A stretch of 64,000 bases of DNA from positions 1 to 64,000 of the forward strand of contig JASFYT010000025.1 of the NCBI GenBank assembly GCA_045047085.1, written 5' to 3'. Made by a program: the position numbers and the translations under genes. This document shows, piece after piece, positions 49,498 to 59,019 of this stretch; positions within the stretch are counted from its first letter, which is position 1, and each line of letters begins with the position of its first letter. This stretch comes from GCA-2401155 sp045047085. Its GTDB lineage: Bacteria; Pseudomonadota; Alphaproteobacteria; Rhizobiales; Rhizobiaceae. The notes beneath the pieces are model-generated. The model was not told the DNA's origin, made no database searches, and saw only the letters and a program-made list of their open reading frames with translations.

Positions 49498-50643
49498 ATG
49501 GTAGAAAAAAAGGCGGCGGTAACGCAATATTTTGACGCTTTGGTGAAGGCTCTTGCCGGGTTGGATATGTATCTTCGTGAGGATGATTCACCGCTCTACA
49601 AGCATGATGTGATTGGTTCTGTTGTTGCTGGCTATCTCAAGCGCATGGACGAGTCGCTGGAAAGCTGGGAAAACCGGATTTCTTTTACGGACCATTTTCG
49701 GATTTCACGATCGGAGAGCGGATTTCCGGTGTTTCAAAATGTACTTGAATTGGAAAATGACCGGCGTGGTGCTGAAAAGCGTTTGGCCGTGCTTCCTGAT
49801 GACGAGCGTATCCGCGAGGAGATGGTCGAATATATTTTGAAAAAGAAAGCGTTCCCCACAGCGTTGCAAAAAACCATGTCGGAACGGCGTTATCTGGAAA
49901 CCTTGATGGATGGTGCGCATTTTTCACCGCTCAATTTGCCTAAAACCGTTCGGGTTTCGGTCAATCCGAAGACCGGCAGGCCTTACTACGTTGTGCATTG
50001 GGGCGCCTATGATGGTTCTGCCAATCTGCCCATGGTCTACATGGCAACGATTGAAGACTCTTCCGATGACATGATTGAAACGTTGGTTATTAATGAAGTA
50101 AAACTAAATCAAAAGGTCGATATTCCATTGCCGGTTGACGGCCTATTGAACCCGAAACTCGCTCGGCAATTTGATGATTTTTGTGAGAAGAATTCTGCTT
50201 ACAGTCTGACGCTATCGACTATTGCTACCAATCTGGATCATGATTTCGAGCATCTACATCCAAAGCAGTTGCGGCGCTTTGTGTTGGGGCCGTTTTATCA
50301 TGCCGGTATCACTGAACACGGGCACAAGGTGGATCAAATCCTGCAAAAGGTGAAGAAGCCGGAAAATGCGTGGTTGCTCACATGGACGTTGCAGGAACTT
50401 TATTCTTATAACGAAAAGCCTGCGAAATGGGGGCTCTGGAATAGCGCCCCAGCGCGGGAAGAGTTTTTTATCAATACTGATGACCTAGATTGCGCGCGGC
50501 AGGGGGTGAGTGCATTTCAGCGCCATGCCTTGGTACCGCACGAAGCCTATCAGGCGATCTATGCGGCTGGAGAAGAAGGCGAGATTTTTGATGGATATCA
50601 GAAACATATTATATCCGGTGATCAAGTGCTCAGAAATATGTAG
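49498..50643 (+). CDS. Uncharacterised protein, second gene of the AAA operon
   Basis: A 381-aa soluble protein of unknown family. Its first 150 residues are helical; a conserved-looking central part (LPKTVRVSVNPKTGRPYYVVHWGAYDGSANLPMVYMATIEDSSDDM) is beta-rich; the C-terminal part contains HPKQLRRFVLGPFYHAGITEHGH and LLTWTLQELYSYNEKP. No catalytic motif is recognised. It starts at ATG 49498 with AGGG upstream, 21 bases after the coiled-coil gene. It appears to be a constant partner in this gene order (inference). Confidence 0.65.
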   Translation: MVEKKAAVTQYFDALVKALAGLDMYLREDDSPLYKHDVIGSVVAGYLKRMDESLESWENRISFTDHFRISRSESGFPVFQNVLELENDRRGAEKRLAVLPDDERIREEMVEYILKKKAFPTALQKTMSERRYLETLMDGAHFSPLNLPKTVRVSVNPKTGRPYYVVHWGAYDGSANLPMVYMATIEDSSDDMIETLVINEVKLNQKVDIPLPVDGLLNPKLARQFDDFCEKNSAYSLTLSTIATNLDHDFEHLHPKQLRRFVLGPFYHAGITEHGHKVDQILQKVKKPENAWLLTWTLQELYSYNEKPAKWGLWNSAPAREEFFINTDDLDCARQGVSAFQRHALVPHEAYQAIYAAGEEGEIFDGYQKHIISGDQVLRNM

Positions 50644-50656
50644 GGGTTGTCCACTG

Positions 50657-50700
50657 AACTGAAAGAATGTGGGGAACTGAAAGAATGTGGGGGCTGAAAG
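50657..50700 (+). repeat. 18-bp tandem direct repeat before the AAA ATPase gene
   Basis: Two identical 18-base units, AACTGAAAGAATGTGGGG at 50657-50674 and 50675-50692, are followed by a partial third (CTGAAAGAA). They lie between genes two and three of the operon, 14 bases after a stop and 16 before the AAA ATG. The GTGGGG units are purine-rich and could bind ribosomes or a protein, or be simple slippage. Confidence 0.85.
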
Positions 50701-50715
50701 AACAGGACGAAACGA

Positions 50716-52623
50716 ATGGATATCGGACTTACTACTCTTGACGAAAAAGATGTCGAAAAACATATTTCGATGGCGCAGAGCCTTGTTACAAAAATGATTG
50801 TGATGGAAGCGGCAAGCGGCAAGAGCAAAACCGAGATTGCCGGCACACGCCGTAGATTTATCTCCACGGTTTCAACTGCCGGTTCGCGCACTTCGCGCGA
50901 GGTGGAACTGGCGAAAACGCTGTTGGCGCTAACCCCGGGGGATACAATGTTATCGCCTGCACAGCACAATATTTTGTTCAAGACGCGACGCGCCTTGGCT
51001 GTAGCGCTGGCTGTATCGGATTTGTTTGCAAAGAACACAGGTCTTGATGCGCTTCGAAGCCGCAATGCATCTTCTTCGTTGCAAGGGGCGGATGCTGATC
51101 GTTATCGTGTTTTGCTTGAAGCCAGCGCCTATGTTTCTGCTTTCACGGCTGCTGCTTATTTGCATCAATCGGTGGAAGGGGCGGGGGAAGCTGCGAATGA
51201 TATTGAGGCGCCGGAATATAATTTCAATACGCCTCAGGATGCCTTGAAAACGTTTGTTGCCGGTTTGGAAGTGGCGATTACCACTTCGAGTGGTGATGCT
51301 GCCTTGCAAACTCATGTGCGGGCATTTGTTGATGAGGCGCTGGAAGATTTGCTGACGCGCAAATCACGTTTCAGCGGCTTGGGTACGTTTGAAGATATTC
51401 ATTTGCGGCTTGAAAGTGATGGGTTTGAAATTAACGGTTTTGATGTGGCTCCGGGTGCAAAATCAAAACCGCTGGTAATGAGTTTTAAAAAACCCAATGA
51501 GATTATCGGCAACCACATCGCCAAATACCAGTCGATGAAACTAGCTAAAATGCTGATGGCTTATGATTTTGACCGACAGCTTAATCCATTTGTTGAACTG
51601 GGCGGGTTCCTGTTCACGTTCATTGGCGATGGTGCGCCGGGTACTGGTAAAACCATTCTTATTCAAATGATTGCCGGGTTGGTCAATGATTATTGCCAGA
51701 TGGCGGGTTATGGCTTCACATACGAAAATTTCGGGGTGGATCAGATCTCTTCCTATCAGGGGAAGTCCGGTCAGAACTGCAAGCAATTCATCTCTAATGT
51801 TTTAAACACCCGTACGATTGGTTTTGGCACTGTTGATGATATTGATCAGGTCGCCGCCAAACGTTCTGATGACCGTGCTTCGGCAGGGCAACAAGAGGTA
51901 ACTGGCGTTCTGATGGAAAGTTTTGCGGGTGCTTCTACGGTCATTCGTGGCAATTGTTCCTTTGGCATGTTCTCTAACTATCCGGAAAATGTGGATGATG
52001 CGCTGCGTCAACGGGCAGGGGCTCGTTGGCTGGTGGATGGTCCGCAAAGCCAAGATGATTATGTTGATATTTTTGTGCTGCTTGCTGGTAAAAACCATTC
52101 AATCCCCTTGGGTGATCATGATTTATTTGATGCGCAGCAAATCGAAAAGGCTGTAGCCACTGTTTATGAACAGCATAGTAAGCCGCAGGAAGAGGGTTTG
52201 TTGAAGGTGTTTGAACGCTTCACCAAAGACAGTAAACTCAAGACCATGAATGATGTGGGCACCTATCTACACATGATTAAAACCGCCGAACCGCGTTTTA
52301 CCGGTCGTGCGATCAAGAACGTCACCGACGCCATTAAGATGCGGGCGATGGATGTGGATTTGCCGGATGAATGGTTTGAAAAACCAGAAGATTTTGTTCA
52401 CAAGCCTTATGATGAAAAAAGGGCGATGATTGAAGAATTGCGAGGGCCGTTCACCATCGACATGGTGATGCAGGAAATCAATCGCTATGCGGATTCTGAA
52501 TTTCGCTATACGGACAAATCAGACAATGCTGCGGTGGATGAAATTATCCGCCGTGAGCGTCAACGCGAAAAAGCGGTCGAAGAAATCGCAGCAATGAAAC
52601 AAGACGGACGTTGGGGTAGTTAA
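50716..52623 (+). CDS. AAA+ ATPase with an unusual N-terminal half
   Basis: A 635-aa protein. Residues 1 to about 240 are helical, of no known family. The AAA module (about 270-470) has Walker A GDGAPGTGKTILIQ near 304-315, Walker B GFGTVDDIDQVA near 370, and an Arg-rich sensor region RQRAGARWLVDG near 432. The VDDID Walker B lacks the usual DE, reading DD-I-D, so hydrolysis may rely on a variant residue. The C-terminal 160 residues are helical (PRFTGRAIKNVTDAIKMR, FEKPEDFVHKPYDEKRAMI). It has AGGA upstream and follows the tandem repeats. The ATPase likely powers the operon's complex. Confidence 0.85.
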   Translation: MDIGLTTLDEKDVEKHISMAQSLVTKMIVMEAASGKSKTEIAGTRRRFISTVSTAGSRTSREVELAKTLLALTPGDTMLSPAQHNILFKTRRALAVALAVSDLFAKNTGLDALRSRNASSSLQGADADRYRVLLEASAYVSAFTAAAYLHQSVEGAGEAANDIEAPEYNFNTPQDALKTFVAGLEVAITTSSGDAALQTHVRAFVDEALEDLLTRKSRFSGLGTFEDIHLRLESDGFEINGFDVAPGAKSKPLVMSFKKPNEIIGNHIAKYQSMKLAKMLMAYDFDRQLNPFVELGGFLFTFIGDGAPGTGKTILIQMIAGLVNDYCQMAGYGFTYENFGVDQISSYQGKSGQNCKQFISNVLNTRTIGFGTVDDIDQVAAKRSDDRASAGQQEVTGVLMESFAGASTVIRGNCSFGMFSNYPENVDDALRQRAGARWLVDGPQSQDDYVDIFVLLAGKNHSIPLGDHDLFDAQQIEKAVATVYEQHSKPQEEGLLKVFERFTKDSKLKTMNDVGTYLHMIKTAEPRFTGRAIKNVTDAIKMRAMDVDLPDEWFEKPEDFVHKPYDEKRAMIEELRGPFTIDMVMQEINRYADSEFRYTDKSDNAAVDEIIRRERQREKAVEEIAAMKQDGRWGS

Positions 52624-52629
52624 GCTTTT

Positions 52630-53907
52630 ATGGAGCGATTGGTTGAACATAAACTGATTTTTGGCAGGCTGATGGAAGTGTCAGAAAAGCACCTGCTTGA
52701 GCGTTATAACAAGGCGTTGGTGGCGTTCGGCTTACCTAAGACCAAGTTGAAAAAGTTCCAGATCGATATGACGGGGTTCTCGCCGGAGGTGGCTGAGGAA
52801 ATGAAAGACCCGCAATATCTGGACCCCTTGGGCATAAACCGGCGATTCATTATCCTCTCGCCGGAACAGGCGTCGTTGCCGGTAGTGCATACATCTTTTT
52901 CTAATACGCAAGGATTGATGTATAAATTTTACGAGCAAAACGCCCGCGCTCTATATGCGTTGACGATTAAGGATGTGGTCTTTGGTGAGATCGAAGATAG
53001 TGTCTATGAGGCAAAAACAATCGATGATTTGCTGTCCATCGAACAGGTGCAGTTCAAGGTGCGCACTGCGGAATCGCTGCTCAGTAAAACCGCTGAACTC
53101 AAGCTGATGATTGATCGGTTGCTGAAGGAGCCCGATGCATGGCGCGACGATGAGATGCTCAACAAGATGGTGGATTATGCCAATACCACGGGCGATATCC
53201 GCACCAACAGATTGACTCCGCAGGAAGTTGTATTTCGCCACAACACATTTTGGGCAGCGCATTTTGGTGGGGTTTATGTATTCAATGATGACAATCAAAC
53301 CACGGTTATCAGCGATGTTAAGGCCAAAGGGTTTCGCAAGTCGCGGCCATGGCAAGTGAGTTACCTGGATATTAATAACACCAAGCAGGTTTACCGGTTT
53401 CTTGCCGAGACAGGGCGGATCGACCCTCCGCGTGGAGCCTGGATTGAAGGCTCCGGTTTGCTCGACCGGCGCTTTGAAATGGTGGTTGCCTGGCTTGCAA
53501 TGCAATTCAATGACAGATTGAAAATTGAGGAATTGAGTATGCAGTGGGCAAGAAACTGGGTGCGTGAAAATAGTGAGATTTCGGATTATGAAGGGATTAT
53601 CCCCTTGTTGGAGCGGGTGAAATCAGAAGTTTCAAACTGGTCTAATATTGATATGGATGATATCGATCATGATCATAAATTTCTGATATCGCGGGCCAAC
53701 CCCGAGCATGAAGATCATTATCTGGTAAACCGTCTGATTTCTGAATTTTTGCCGTTTGACTATCTGACCCTGTTTGTGTTCAACAAACCAAAATTTTATG
53801 AGCGCTATAAACAATGGTCTAATAATTATGCAGATTTTGTGGTCAACCAGATTCGTGACACCTATTTTACTGATAAGAAGACCCTGCGAAAAACACTGTA
53901 TCGCTAG
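52630..53907 (+). CDS. DUF6638-like protein, fourth gene of the AAA operon
   Basis: A 425-aa soluble protein, apparently of the DUF6638 group. Visible blocks are LDPLGINRRFIILSPEQASLPVVHTSFSNTQGLMYKFYEQNARALYAL in the first third and RSRPWQVSYLDINNTKQVYRFLAETGRIDPPRGAWIEGSGLLDRR in the middle. The C-terminal part is rich in acidic residues (NIDMDDIDHDHKF), perhaps metal-binding. It starts six bases after the AAA gene, so strong coupling is implied. No enzymatic motif is recognised. Confidence 0.72.
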   Translation: MERLVEHKLIFGRLMEVSEKHLLERYNKALVAFGLPKTKLKKFQIDMTGFSPEVAEEMKDPQYLDPLGINRRFIILSPEQASLPVVHTSFSNTQGLMYKFYEQNARALYALTIKDVVFGEIEDSVYEAKTIDDLLSIEQVQFKVRTAESLLSKTAELKLMIDRLLKEPDAWRDDEMLNKMVDYANTTGDIRTNRLTPQEVVFRHNTFWAAHFGGVYVFNDDNQTTVISDVKAKGFRKSRPWQVSYLDINNTKQVYRFLAETGRIDPPRGAWIEGSGLLDRRFEMVVAWLAMQFNDRLKIEELSMQWARNWVRENSEISDYEGIIPLLERVKSEVSNWSNIDMDDIDHDHKFLISRANPEHEDHYLVNRLISEFLPFDYLTLFVFNKPKFYERYKQWSNNYADFVVNQIRDTYFTDKKTLRKTLYR

Positions 53908-53921
53908 AGAAAGAAAATTTG

Positions 53922-55049
53922 ATGCTTGATCCGATTGTTAGTTTCATCACCAAGATGTTCACCTTGATTGGCCGAGGTTTTAGGCAGGTCATCGCTTGGC
54001 TGTTGCTCCCATTCATTTGGCTAAGCAATTTGTATAAACGTACCCATGGCATTATGAAGGTGCTGCTGGCGGTACTGCTGCTTTGTATCATCATTCCCTA
54101 TTGCTGGTTTTTCTGGAATGTTGCGTGGATCCGGAATTATGACGTCAATTATACGGATAAGATTCGCTTTGAAGAATTCACTGTTTCGGCTGGCGGGACG
54201 GTCACCATTGATGGAAATTCTTCCGCTAAAAAAACTTGCGGTCGTTCCGCTGTGGTGGATGTGACGACAGAATTGATAGATTTCAACGTTAATCAGAATG
54301 CTTGGATTTCATCGTCGCTGCTTTATAAGTTAGGGCTTTTTGGCGTATTTAGCTGGGATGCTACCCCTTGGTTCGACAATAAAGCATCGTTCCAGCGGGG
54401 TGTGCATCGGGCAATTACCAGTACAGCAATTGAACTTCAAGAATCCCTTGGACGGGTGCGCGGTACCTCTGAACGAGATCGAAATTTGAATACGGCGCTG
54501 AGTAATATCCAGATTTCTGAATATAACTGGTACATGGGCCTAAATCCTCCGGGTGTGAAACAGACTTCATGGGCCTCTTACCGGCAGTCGATGAAAGAGT
54601 TTAAAAAATATAATGAGCGACTGGAAACGTGTGGAGCATTCTTTGATGCGAGAGCAGACAATCTGAGCGGTTTGCTTGATAGAATTGCCAAGGATATTGG
54701 TTCTACTACTGCTGTTATTAAAGACCGTGCAGAGCAGTATAATAGTGGATGGTTTGATACACGTGCCGATAATGTGTTTATGGGAGCGCTGGGGCAATTA
54801 TACGGCTATGCGGGTGTATTGCGGGCAGCGCGTGTCGATTTTCGGGATATTATTGAAAACCGGGCCCTCGGTAGCTTATGGGATAACATGCTCAGTCAGA
54901 TCGATAGTGCATTGTTGCTCGATCCGCTGATTATTTCCAATGGTAATGAGGATGGCTTTATTATGCCTACTCACCTCACTACCATGGGGTTTTATATTTT
55001 GCGGGTACGTACAAACCTGACCGAAATGCGGGATGTATTAAAGCATTAG
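53922..55049 (+). CDS. DUF2333-family membrane-anchored protein, fifth gene of the AAA operon
   Basis: A 375-aa protein with a basic amphipathic N-terminus (residues 1-42), one transmembrane helix at about 45-66 (MKVLLAVLLLCIIIPYCWFFW) and a large domain beyond it, periplasmic if the basic N-terminus stays inside. The domain matches DUF2333 in its pattern RFEEFTVSAGGTVTIDG and the helical YRQSMKEFKKYNERLETCG. Two Cys in the domain (TCGRSAVV and LETCGAF) could form a disulfide. The start at ATG 53922 replaces a TTG three bases before. It links the operon to the envelope. Confidence 0.78.
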   Translation: MLDPIVSFITKMFTLIGRGFRQVIAWLLLPFIWLSNLYKRTHGIMKVLLAVLLLCIIIPYCWFFWNVAWIRNYDVNYTDKIRFEEFTVSAGGTVTIDGNSSAKKTCGRSAVVDVTTELIDFNVNQNAWISSSLLYKLGLFGVFSWDATPWFDNKASFQRGVHRAITSTAIELQESLGRVRGTSERDRNLNTALSNIQISEYNWYMGLNPPGVKQTSWASYRQSMKEFKKYNERLETCGAFFDARADNLSGLLDRIAKDIGSTTAVIKDRAEQYNSGWFDTRADNVFMGALGQLYGYAGVLRAARVDFRDIIENRALGSLWDNMLSQIDSALLLDPLIISNGNEDGFIMPTHLTTMGFYILRVRTNLTEMRDVLKH

Positions 55050-55058
55050 GTCGATGGC

Positions 55059-55535
55059 CTAACTTTTCTGCGTGAGCACCGGAATTTCGCGTGAATTCTT
55101 CACCTCTTCCATAACGGTATAGGTGTGGGTTTCACGTACGCCGGGGAGGGAGAGAATGGTGTCACTTAGGAAGCTGCGATAGGTTTCCATATCGGGCAAC
55201 CGTGCCTTTATCAGATAGTCGAAGCCTCCAGCCACCATGTGGCACTCCATCAAATCTTCTGTCTCCATTGCGGCCTTTGCAAAGGCTTCGAAGACGTCAG
55301 GTGCGGTTCGATCCAATTTAACCTCGATGAATACGATTAGATTACGGTTGAGCATTTTGGGCGACAGCACCGCTGAATAGCCCAGGATATATCCGTCGCG
55401 GGTGAGGCGGCGAACACGCTCAATGGTGGCTGTTGCCGATAGATGCACCCGCTCGGATAGTTCGGTATTCGTCAACCGACCTTCGCGCTGAAGTTCGTAG
55501 AGGATTCGTCGGTCAATTTTATCAATATTCTTCAT
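55059..55535 (-). CDS. putR: Lrp/AsnC-family regulator of proline catabolism (PutR-like)
   Basis: Regulator of 158 aa with an N-terminal winged helix (IDRRILYELQREGRLTNTELSERVHLSATATIERVRRL) and an Lrp ligand-binding RAM domain with DYLIKARLPDMETYR. It is divergent from putA by 127 bases, the usual place of the proline-responsive activator in alphaproteobacteria (PutR). It likely activates putA when proline binds. The name is by position and family; no experiments are implied. Confidence 0.87.
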   Translation of the reverse strand: MKNIDKIDRRILYELQREGRLTNTELSERVHLSATATIERVRRLTRDGYILGYSAVLSPKMLNRNLIVFIEVKLDRTAPDVFEAFAKAAMETEDLMECHMVAGGFDYLIKARLPDMETYRSFLSDTILSLPGVRETHTYTVMEEVKNSREIPVLTQKS

Positions 55536-55662
55536 AATTCACCTAAATTATTGTATTTCATGCTAATGCTAACTGCTTTTCAGTGAAAACATAGTGAAAA
55601 ATGCAACCATCCTAATGATATGATGGGGAATGTGTTTCAGGTAGGAAAATAGGTTTGTCACA

Positions 55663-58600
55663 ATGACTAAAAGCATTCTGGAAGTTCCAACACCATTCTC
55701 AGCAGAATATGCACCAGAGGATGGTGCCATTCTATATCCGGCGATGCAGGCAATTCAGCTTGATGAAGTAGGGAACCGGAATGTTATTCGACGCGCGCGC
55801 GAATACATCCAATCCATTCGCGATAATGCAAGTGAAATGGGCGGGGTAGAGGATTTTCTGCGTGTCTACGGGCTATCCACCAGCGAGGGGCTGGCGCTGA
55901 TGATTTTGGCGGAGGCTTTGTTGCGGGTTCCCGATGCTGCAACGCAGGATAAGTTGATTGAGGATAAGCTGAAAGAGGGTAATTGGGTTGAGCAGCATAT
56001 TGAAGGCGAAGGGCTGTTTGTTACTGCCTCAGCGTGGGCGCTGGCGCTGACTGCCCGTGTTATTAAACCGGGAGAGACGCCAGAGGGTGCCGTATCTGCA
56101 TTGGTTAAGCGGGTTGGTATGCCGACGGTGCGCACGGCAACCAAGCAAGCCATGCGATTTTTAGGACATCATTTTGTGTTGGGTGAGACCATTTCGGACG
56201 CTCTTTCGCGGGCGCGTACCAATGAGAAAAAAGGCTATCGCCATTCTTATGACATGCTGGGCGAAGGTGCGCGCACGACCAAGGATGCCAACACCTATTG
56301 GCAATCCTATGCGGATGCTATCGATAAAATAGGTAAGACTGCTGGCAATAATTCGCTGCCTGTGCGCCCGGGAATTTCTGTAAAACTATCGGCGCTTCAT
56401 CCTTCCTATCAACCGATGCATCAAGAGCAGATTATGCGGGAGCTGGTGCCTGACGTGCTGGAACTGGCGCAAAAGGCTAAGTCTTATGATTTGAATTTCA
56501 CTATTGATGCAGAAGAGGCTGACCGGCTGGAACTGTCGCTCGATGTGATTTCGGCCGTGTTTTCTGATGACAGTCTTCGTGACTGGGATGGGTTCGGCCT
56601 CGCAATACAAGCTTATCAAAAACGCGCGGGCGAAGTCATCGACTATATTGAATGCCTTTGTGAACAATACGGTAGTCGTATGATGGTGCGGCTGGTGAAG
56701 GGGGCGTATTGGGATACTGAGATAAAACGTGCACAGGAGCGGGGGCTGGATGGCTTTCCGGTTTTTACCCGCAAGCCTGCAACGGATGTCAATTTTCTGG
56801 CTTGCGCAAAGCAGATGCTTGGAAAGCGGGAGTGGATTTTTCCGCAATTTGCTACTCATAATGCTCTGACAGTGGCGAGTATATTGGAGTTGGCAGGGGA
56901 TGATCGCTCCGGTTTTGAATTTCAGCGGCTGCACGGCATGGGTGAAGAGCTTTACCGTCAGATCACGGAAAAAGAAGATGGTATCGCCTGCCGGATTTAT
57001 GCGCCTGTTGGTGGTTATCGCGATTTGCTGGCCTATCTGGTGCGCAGGCTTTTGGAAAACGGAGCCAATTCGTCTTTCGTTGCGGTTGTGGGCGATGAAA
57101 ATGTGCCGATAGATGAATTGTTAGAACAGCCTGAAAAGATATTGCGTGGCGGGGGAAATTTTGCCCATTCGGGAATTCGATTGCCTTCCAAACTTTATAA
57201 GGATCGAGCAAACTCCAAGGGGTTTGAGTTTGGTGACCGGGTTGCTCTGGGTAAGCTGATTGATGGGCTTAGAGAGTTTGAAAAAGTTGATGCCAAGCCG
57301 CTTGTTAGCGGGTTGGAATTTTCGAGTGCTGCCAAAGATGTAATTTCTCCTGCTGATATGGAATTGTTGGGCAGTGTTGTTGCAGCCGATGTCGGTCAGG
57401 TGGATGAGATCGTCAATGTTGCTAATGCGGGTTTTAAAAAATGGAAGAATGTTCCTGCGGAGGAACGTGCAGTTATTCTCGAAAAATTCAGCGATCGGCT
57501 GGAGCAAAACCGCGACCATTTCATAAACCTGCTGTCGCGTGAAGCGGGTAAGACGCTTGATGATGGTATTGCCGAAATTCGCGAGGCTGTGGATTTCTGC
57601 CGTTTTTACGCGAATGAAGCACGACGGCTTTACGGTGCTGCTGTGGAAATGCCCGGACCGACGGGCGAAGAGAATATATGGTCCATGGGCGGGCGCGGGG
57701 CCTTTGTTTGCATTAGTCCGTGGAATTTTCCGTTAGCGATATTTCTTGGGCAGGTGACGGCTGCACTAGCGGCAGGAAATTCAGTGATTGCAAAACCAGC
57801 GGAGCAGACGCCGCTTGTGGCCTATGAAGCTGTGCGGTTGTTGCATGAGGTTGGCGTTCCTGAAGACGTGCTGCTTTTTGTTCCGGGCAGTGGCAAGGTT
57901 GGTGCAGCACTCACCAAACATGTGGCGATTGGCGGGGTGGCATTCACCGGCTCAACCCAAACCGCTTGGGCAATCAATAAATCTCTTGCTGGCCGCAAGG
58001 GGCCCATTGTGCCGTTGATTGCGGAAACGGGTGGCATAAACGCGATGATTGTCGATGCAACTGCCTTGCCTGAACAGGTGGCTGATGATGTGGTGATGTC
58101 GGCATTTCGTTCGGCGGGCCAACGTTGTTCAGCCCTTCGATTGCTGTTTTTGCAAGAAAGTGTTGCTGATAAAATGTTGGAGATGATTGAGGGTGCTACG
58201 CTTGAATTGACGCTTGGCCATCCGCTTTATCCGCAAACGGAAGTTGGGCCGATCATCGACAAAAAGCAACGAGACAAGTTGCAAACCCATGTGGATGCCA
58301 TGAGCAAAAGTCAAAAGCTGCGCTTTGCAGGTTCCGTGCCTCAAGAATTCGCCGATTCCGGCACATATTTTCCACCACATATTATTGAACTTGATACAGC
58401 GGATGCTCTGGAAGATGAAGTTTTTGGGCCGGTGCTTCATGTGGTTAGGTGGAAGCAGGGCGAAATTGACGGGGCGATAGATGCAATTTCGAAAAGTGGT
58501 TTTGGCCTGACATTTGGCATACATTCGCGTATTGAAACGACCATTGAGCAGGTTGTGGCGCAACTTGATGCGGGCAATATCTATGTGAACCGAAATACGA

Positions 58601-58770
58601 TTGGTGCCATTGTTGGCACTCAACCCTTTGGCGGTAGTGGTCTTTCCGGCACCGGGCCCAAGGCCGGCGGACCAAACTATCTGGCATGCTTCGGGCAAGA
58701 GCAAGTAGTTTCCACCAACACGGCCGCAGCAGGTGGAAACGCATCGCTGATTGCAATGAGTGATGGTTGA
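55663..58770 (+). CDS. putA: Bifunctional proline dehydrogenase/1-pyrroline-5-carboxylate dehydrogenase
   Basis: A 1035-aa PutA oxidising proline to glutamate. The N-terminal half (to about 490) is the FAD proline dehydrogenase with VKLSALHPSYQPMHQE, RLVKGAYWDTEIKRAQ and FQRLHGMGEELY. The C-terminal half is the NAD aldehyde dehydrogenase with ETGGINAMIVD and the catalytic Cys in SAGQRCSALR, then FGPVLHVVRWK. There is no ribbon-helix-helix DNA-binding domain, so this is the short type and needs the external regulator next door. Inter-domain tunnelling is known for the family. Ribosome site is weak (GTAGGAAAATAGG). Confidence 0.96.
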   Translation: MTKSILEVPTPFSAEYAPEDGAILYPAMQAIQLDEVGNRNVIRRAREYIQSIRDNASEMGGVEDFLRVYGLSTSEGLALMILAEALLRVPDAATQDKLIEDKLKEGNWVEQHIEGEGLFVTASAWALALTARVIKPGETPEGAVSALVKRVGMPTVRTATKQAMRFLGHHFVLGETISDALSRARTNEKKGYRHSYDMLGEGARTTKDANTYWQSYADAIDKIGKTAGNNSLPVRPGISVKLSALHPSYQPMHQEQIMRELVPDVLELAQKAKSYDLNFTIDAEEADRLELSLDVISAVFSDDSLRDWDGFGLAIQAYQKRAGEVIDYIECLCEQYGSRMMVRLVKGAYWDTEIKRAQERGLDGFPVFTRKPATDVNFLACAKQMLGKREWIFPQFATHNALTVASILELAGDDRSGFEFQRLHGMGEELYRQITEKEDGIACRIYAPVGGYRDLLAYLVRRLLENGANSSFVAVVGDENVPIDELLEQPEKILRGGGNFAHSGIRLPSKLYKDRANSKGFEFGDRVALGKLIDGLREFEKVDAKPLVSGLEFSSAAKDVISPADMELLGSVVAADVGQVDEIVNVANAGFKKWKNVPAEERAVILEKFSDRLEQNRDHFINLLSREAGKTLDDGIAEIREAVDFCRFYANEARRLYGAAVEMPGPTGEENIWSMGGRGAFVCISPWNFPLAIFLGQVTAALAAGNSVIAKPAEQTPLVAYEAVRLLHEVGVPEDVLLFVPGSGKVGAALTKHVAIGGVAFTGSTQTAWAINKSLAGRKGPIVPLIAETGGINAMIVDATALPEQVADDVVMSAFRSAGQRCSALRLLFLQESVADKMLEMIEGATLELTLGHPLYPQTEVGPIIDKKQRDKLQTHVDAMSKSQKLRFAGSVPQEFADSGTYFPPHIIELDTADALEDEVFGPVLHVVRWKQGEIDGAIDAISKSGFGLTFGIHSRIETTIEQVVAQLDAGNIYVNRNTIGAIVGTQPFGGSGLSGTGPKAGGPNYLACFGQEQVVSTNTAAAGGNASLIAMSDG

Positions 58771-59019
58771 AGCTCAAAGACGGGGTTTGGCAGGGTGCGG
58801 AAAAACTGTTGAAGCCAATGTATAAATCATAAAAACGAATTGAAATTCAATTCGTATGACTTACACAGTAGATCTCTGATCCAGAGCAAAGATGTCTGTC
58901 GCATATTGTCGATTTTACGTCCAGATCAGGATTCTATGGGCAGTAACAGCCCGCTATAATCAGAAAATTATGGGAGAGAATGAGGTTACTCCTCATTCAA
59001 TATGGGACAAGGAGCTGAG
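58771..59019. other. Intergenic region between putA and fhs
   Basis: A 249-base gap containing a 21-base palindrome (58835-58855). GGAG and GAGAATGAGG lie before the fhs start. No gene is recognised; the open frame at 58892-59206 is in the wrong frame and overlaps fhs. Confidence 0.4.
58835..58855. promoter_or_regulatory. Perfect 21-base palindrome upstream of fhs
   Basis: Arms ACGAATTGAA (58835-58844) and TTCAATTCGT (58846-58855) are exact complements around one central A. Placed 65 bases after putA and 165 before fhs, it could be an operator of a dimeric regulator for fhs, or form a hairpin at the putA transcript end. No T-run supports termination, which favours an operator. Confidence 0.5.

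Noticed and set aside
50657..50700. Tandem repeats as a CRISPR array
   Set aside because: Repeats are adjacent with no spacers and no cas genes; the repeats at 45615-45686 are likewise coding tandem units.
58129..58704. 191-aa antisense frame in putA
   Set aside because: Covers the conserved aldehyde dehydrogenase region of putA; no homologous motif in its product.
55663..58770. PutA as an N-terminally truncated protein
   Set aside because: Length and domain order fit the short PutA family that lacks the DNA-binding domain; the Lrp-type regulator supplies control.
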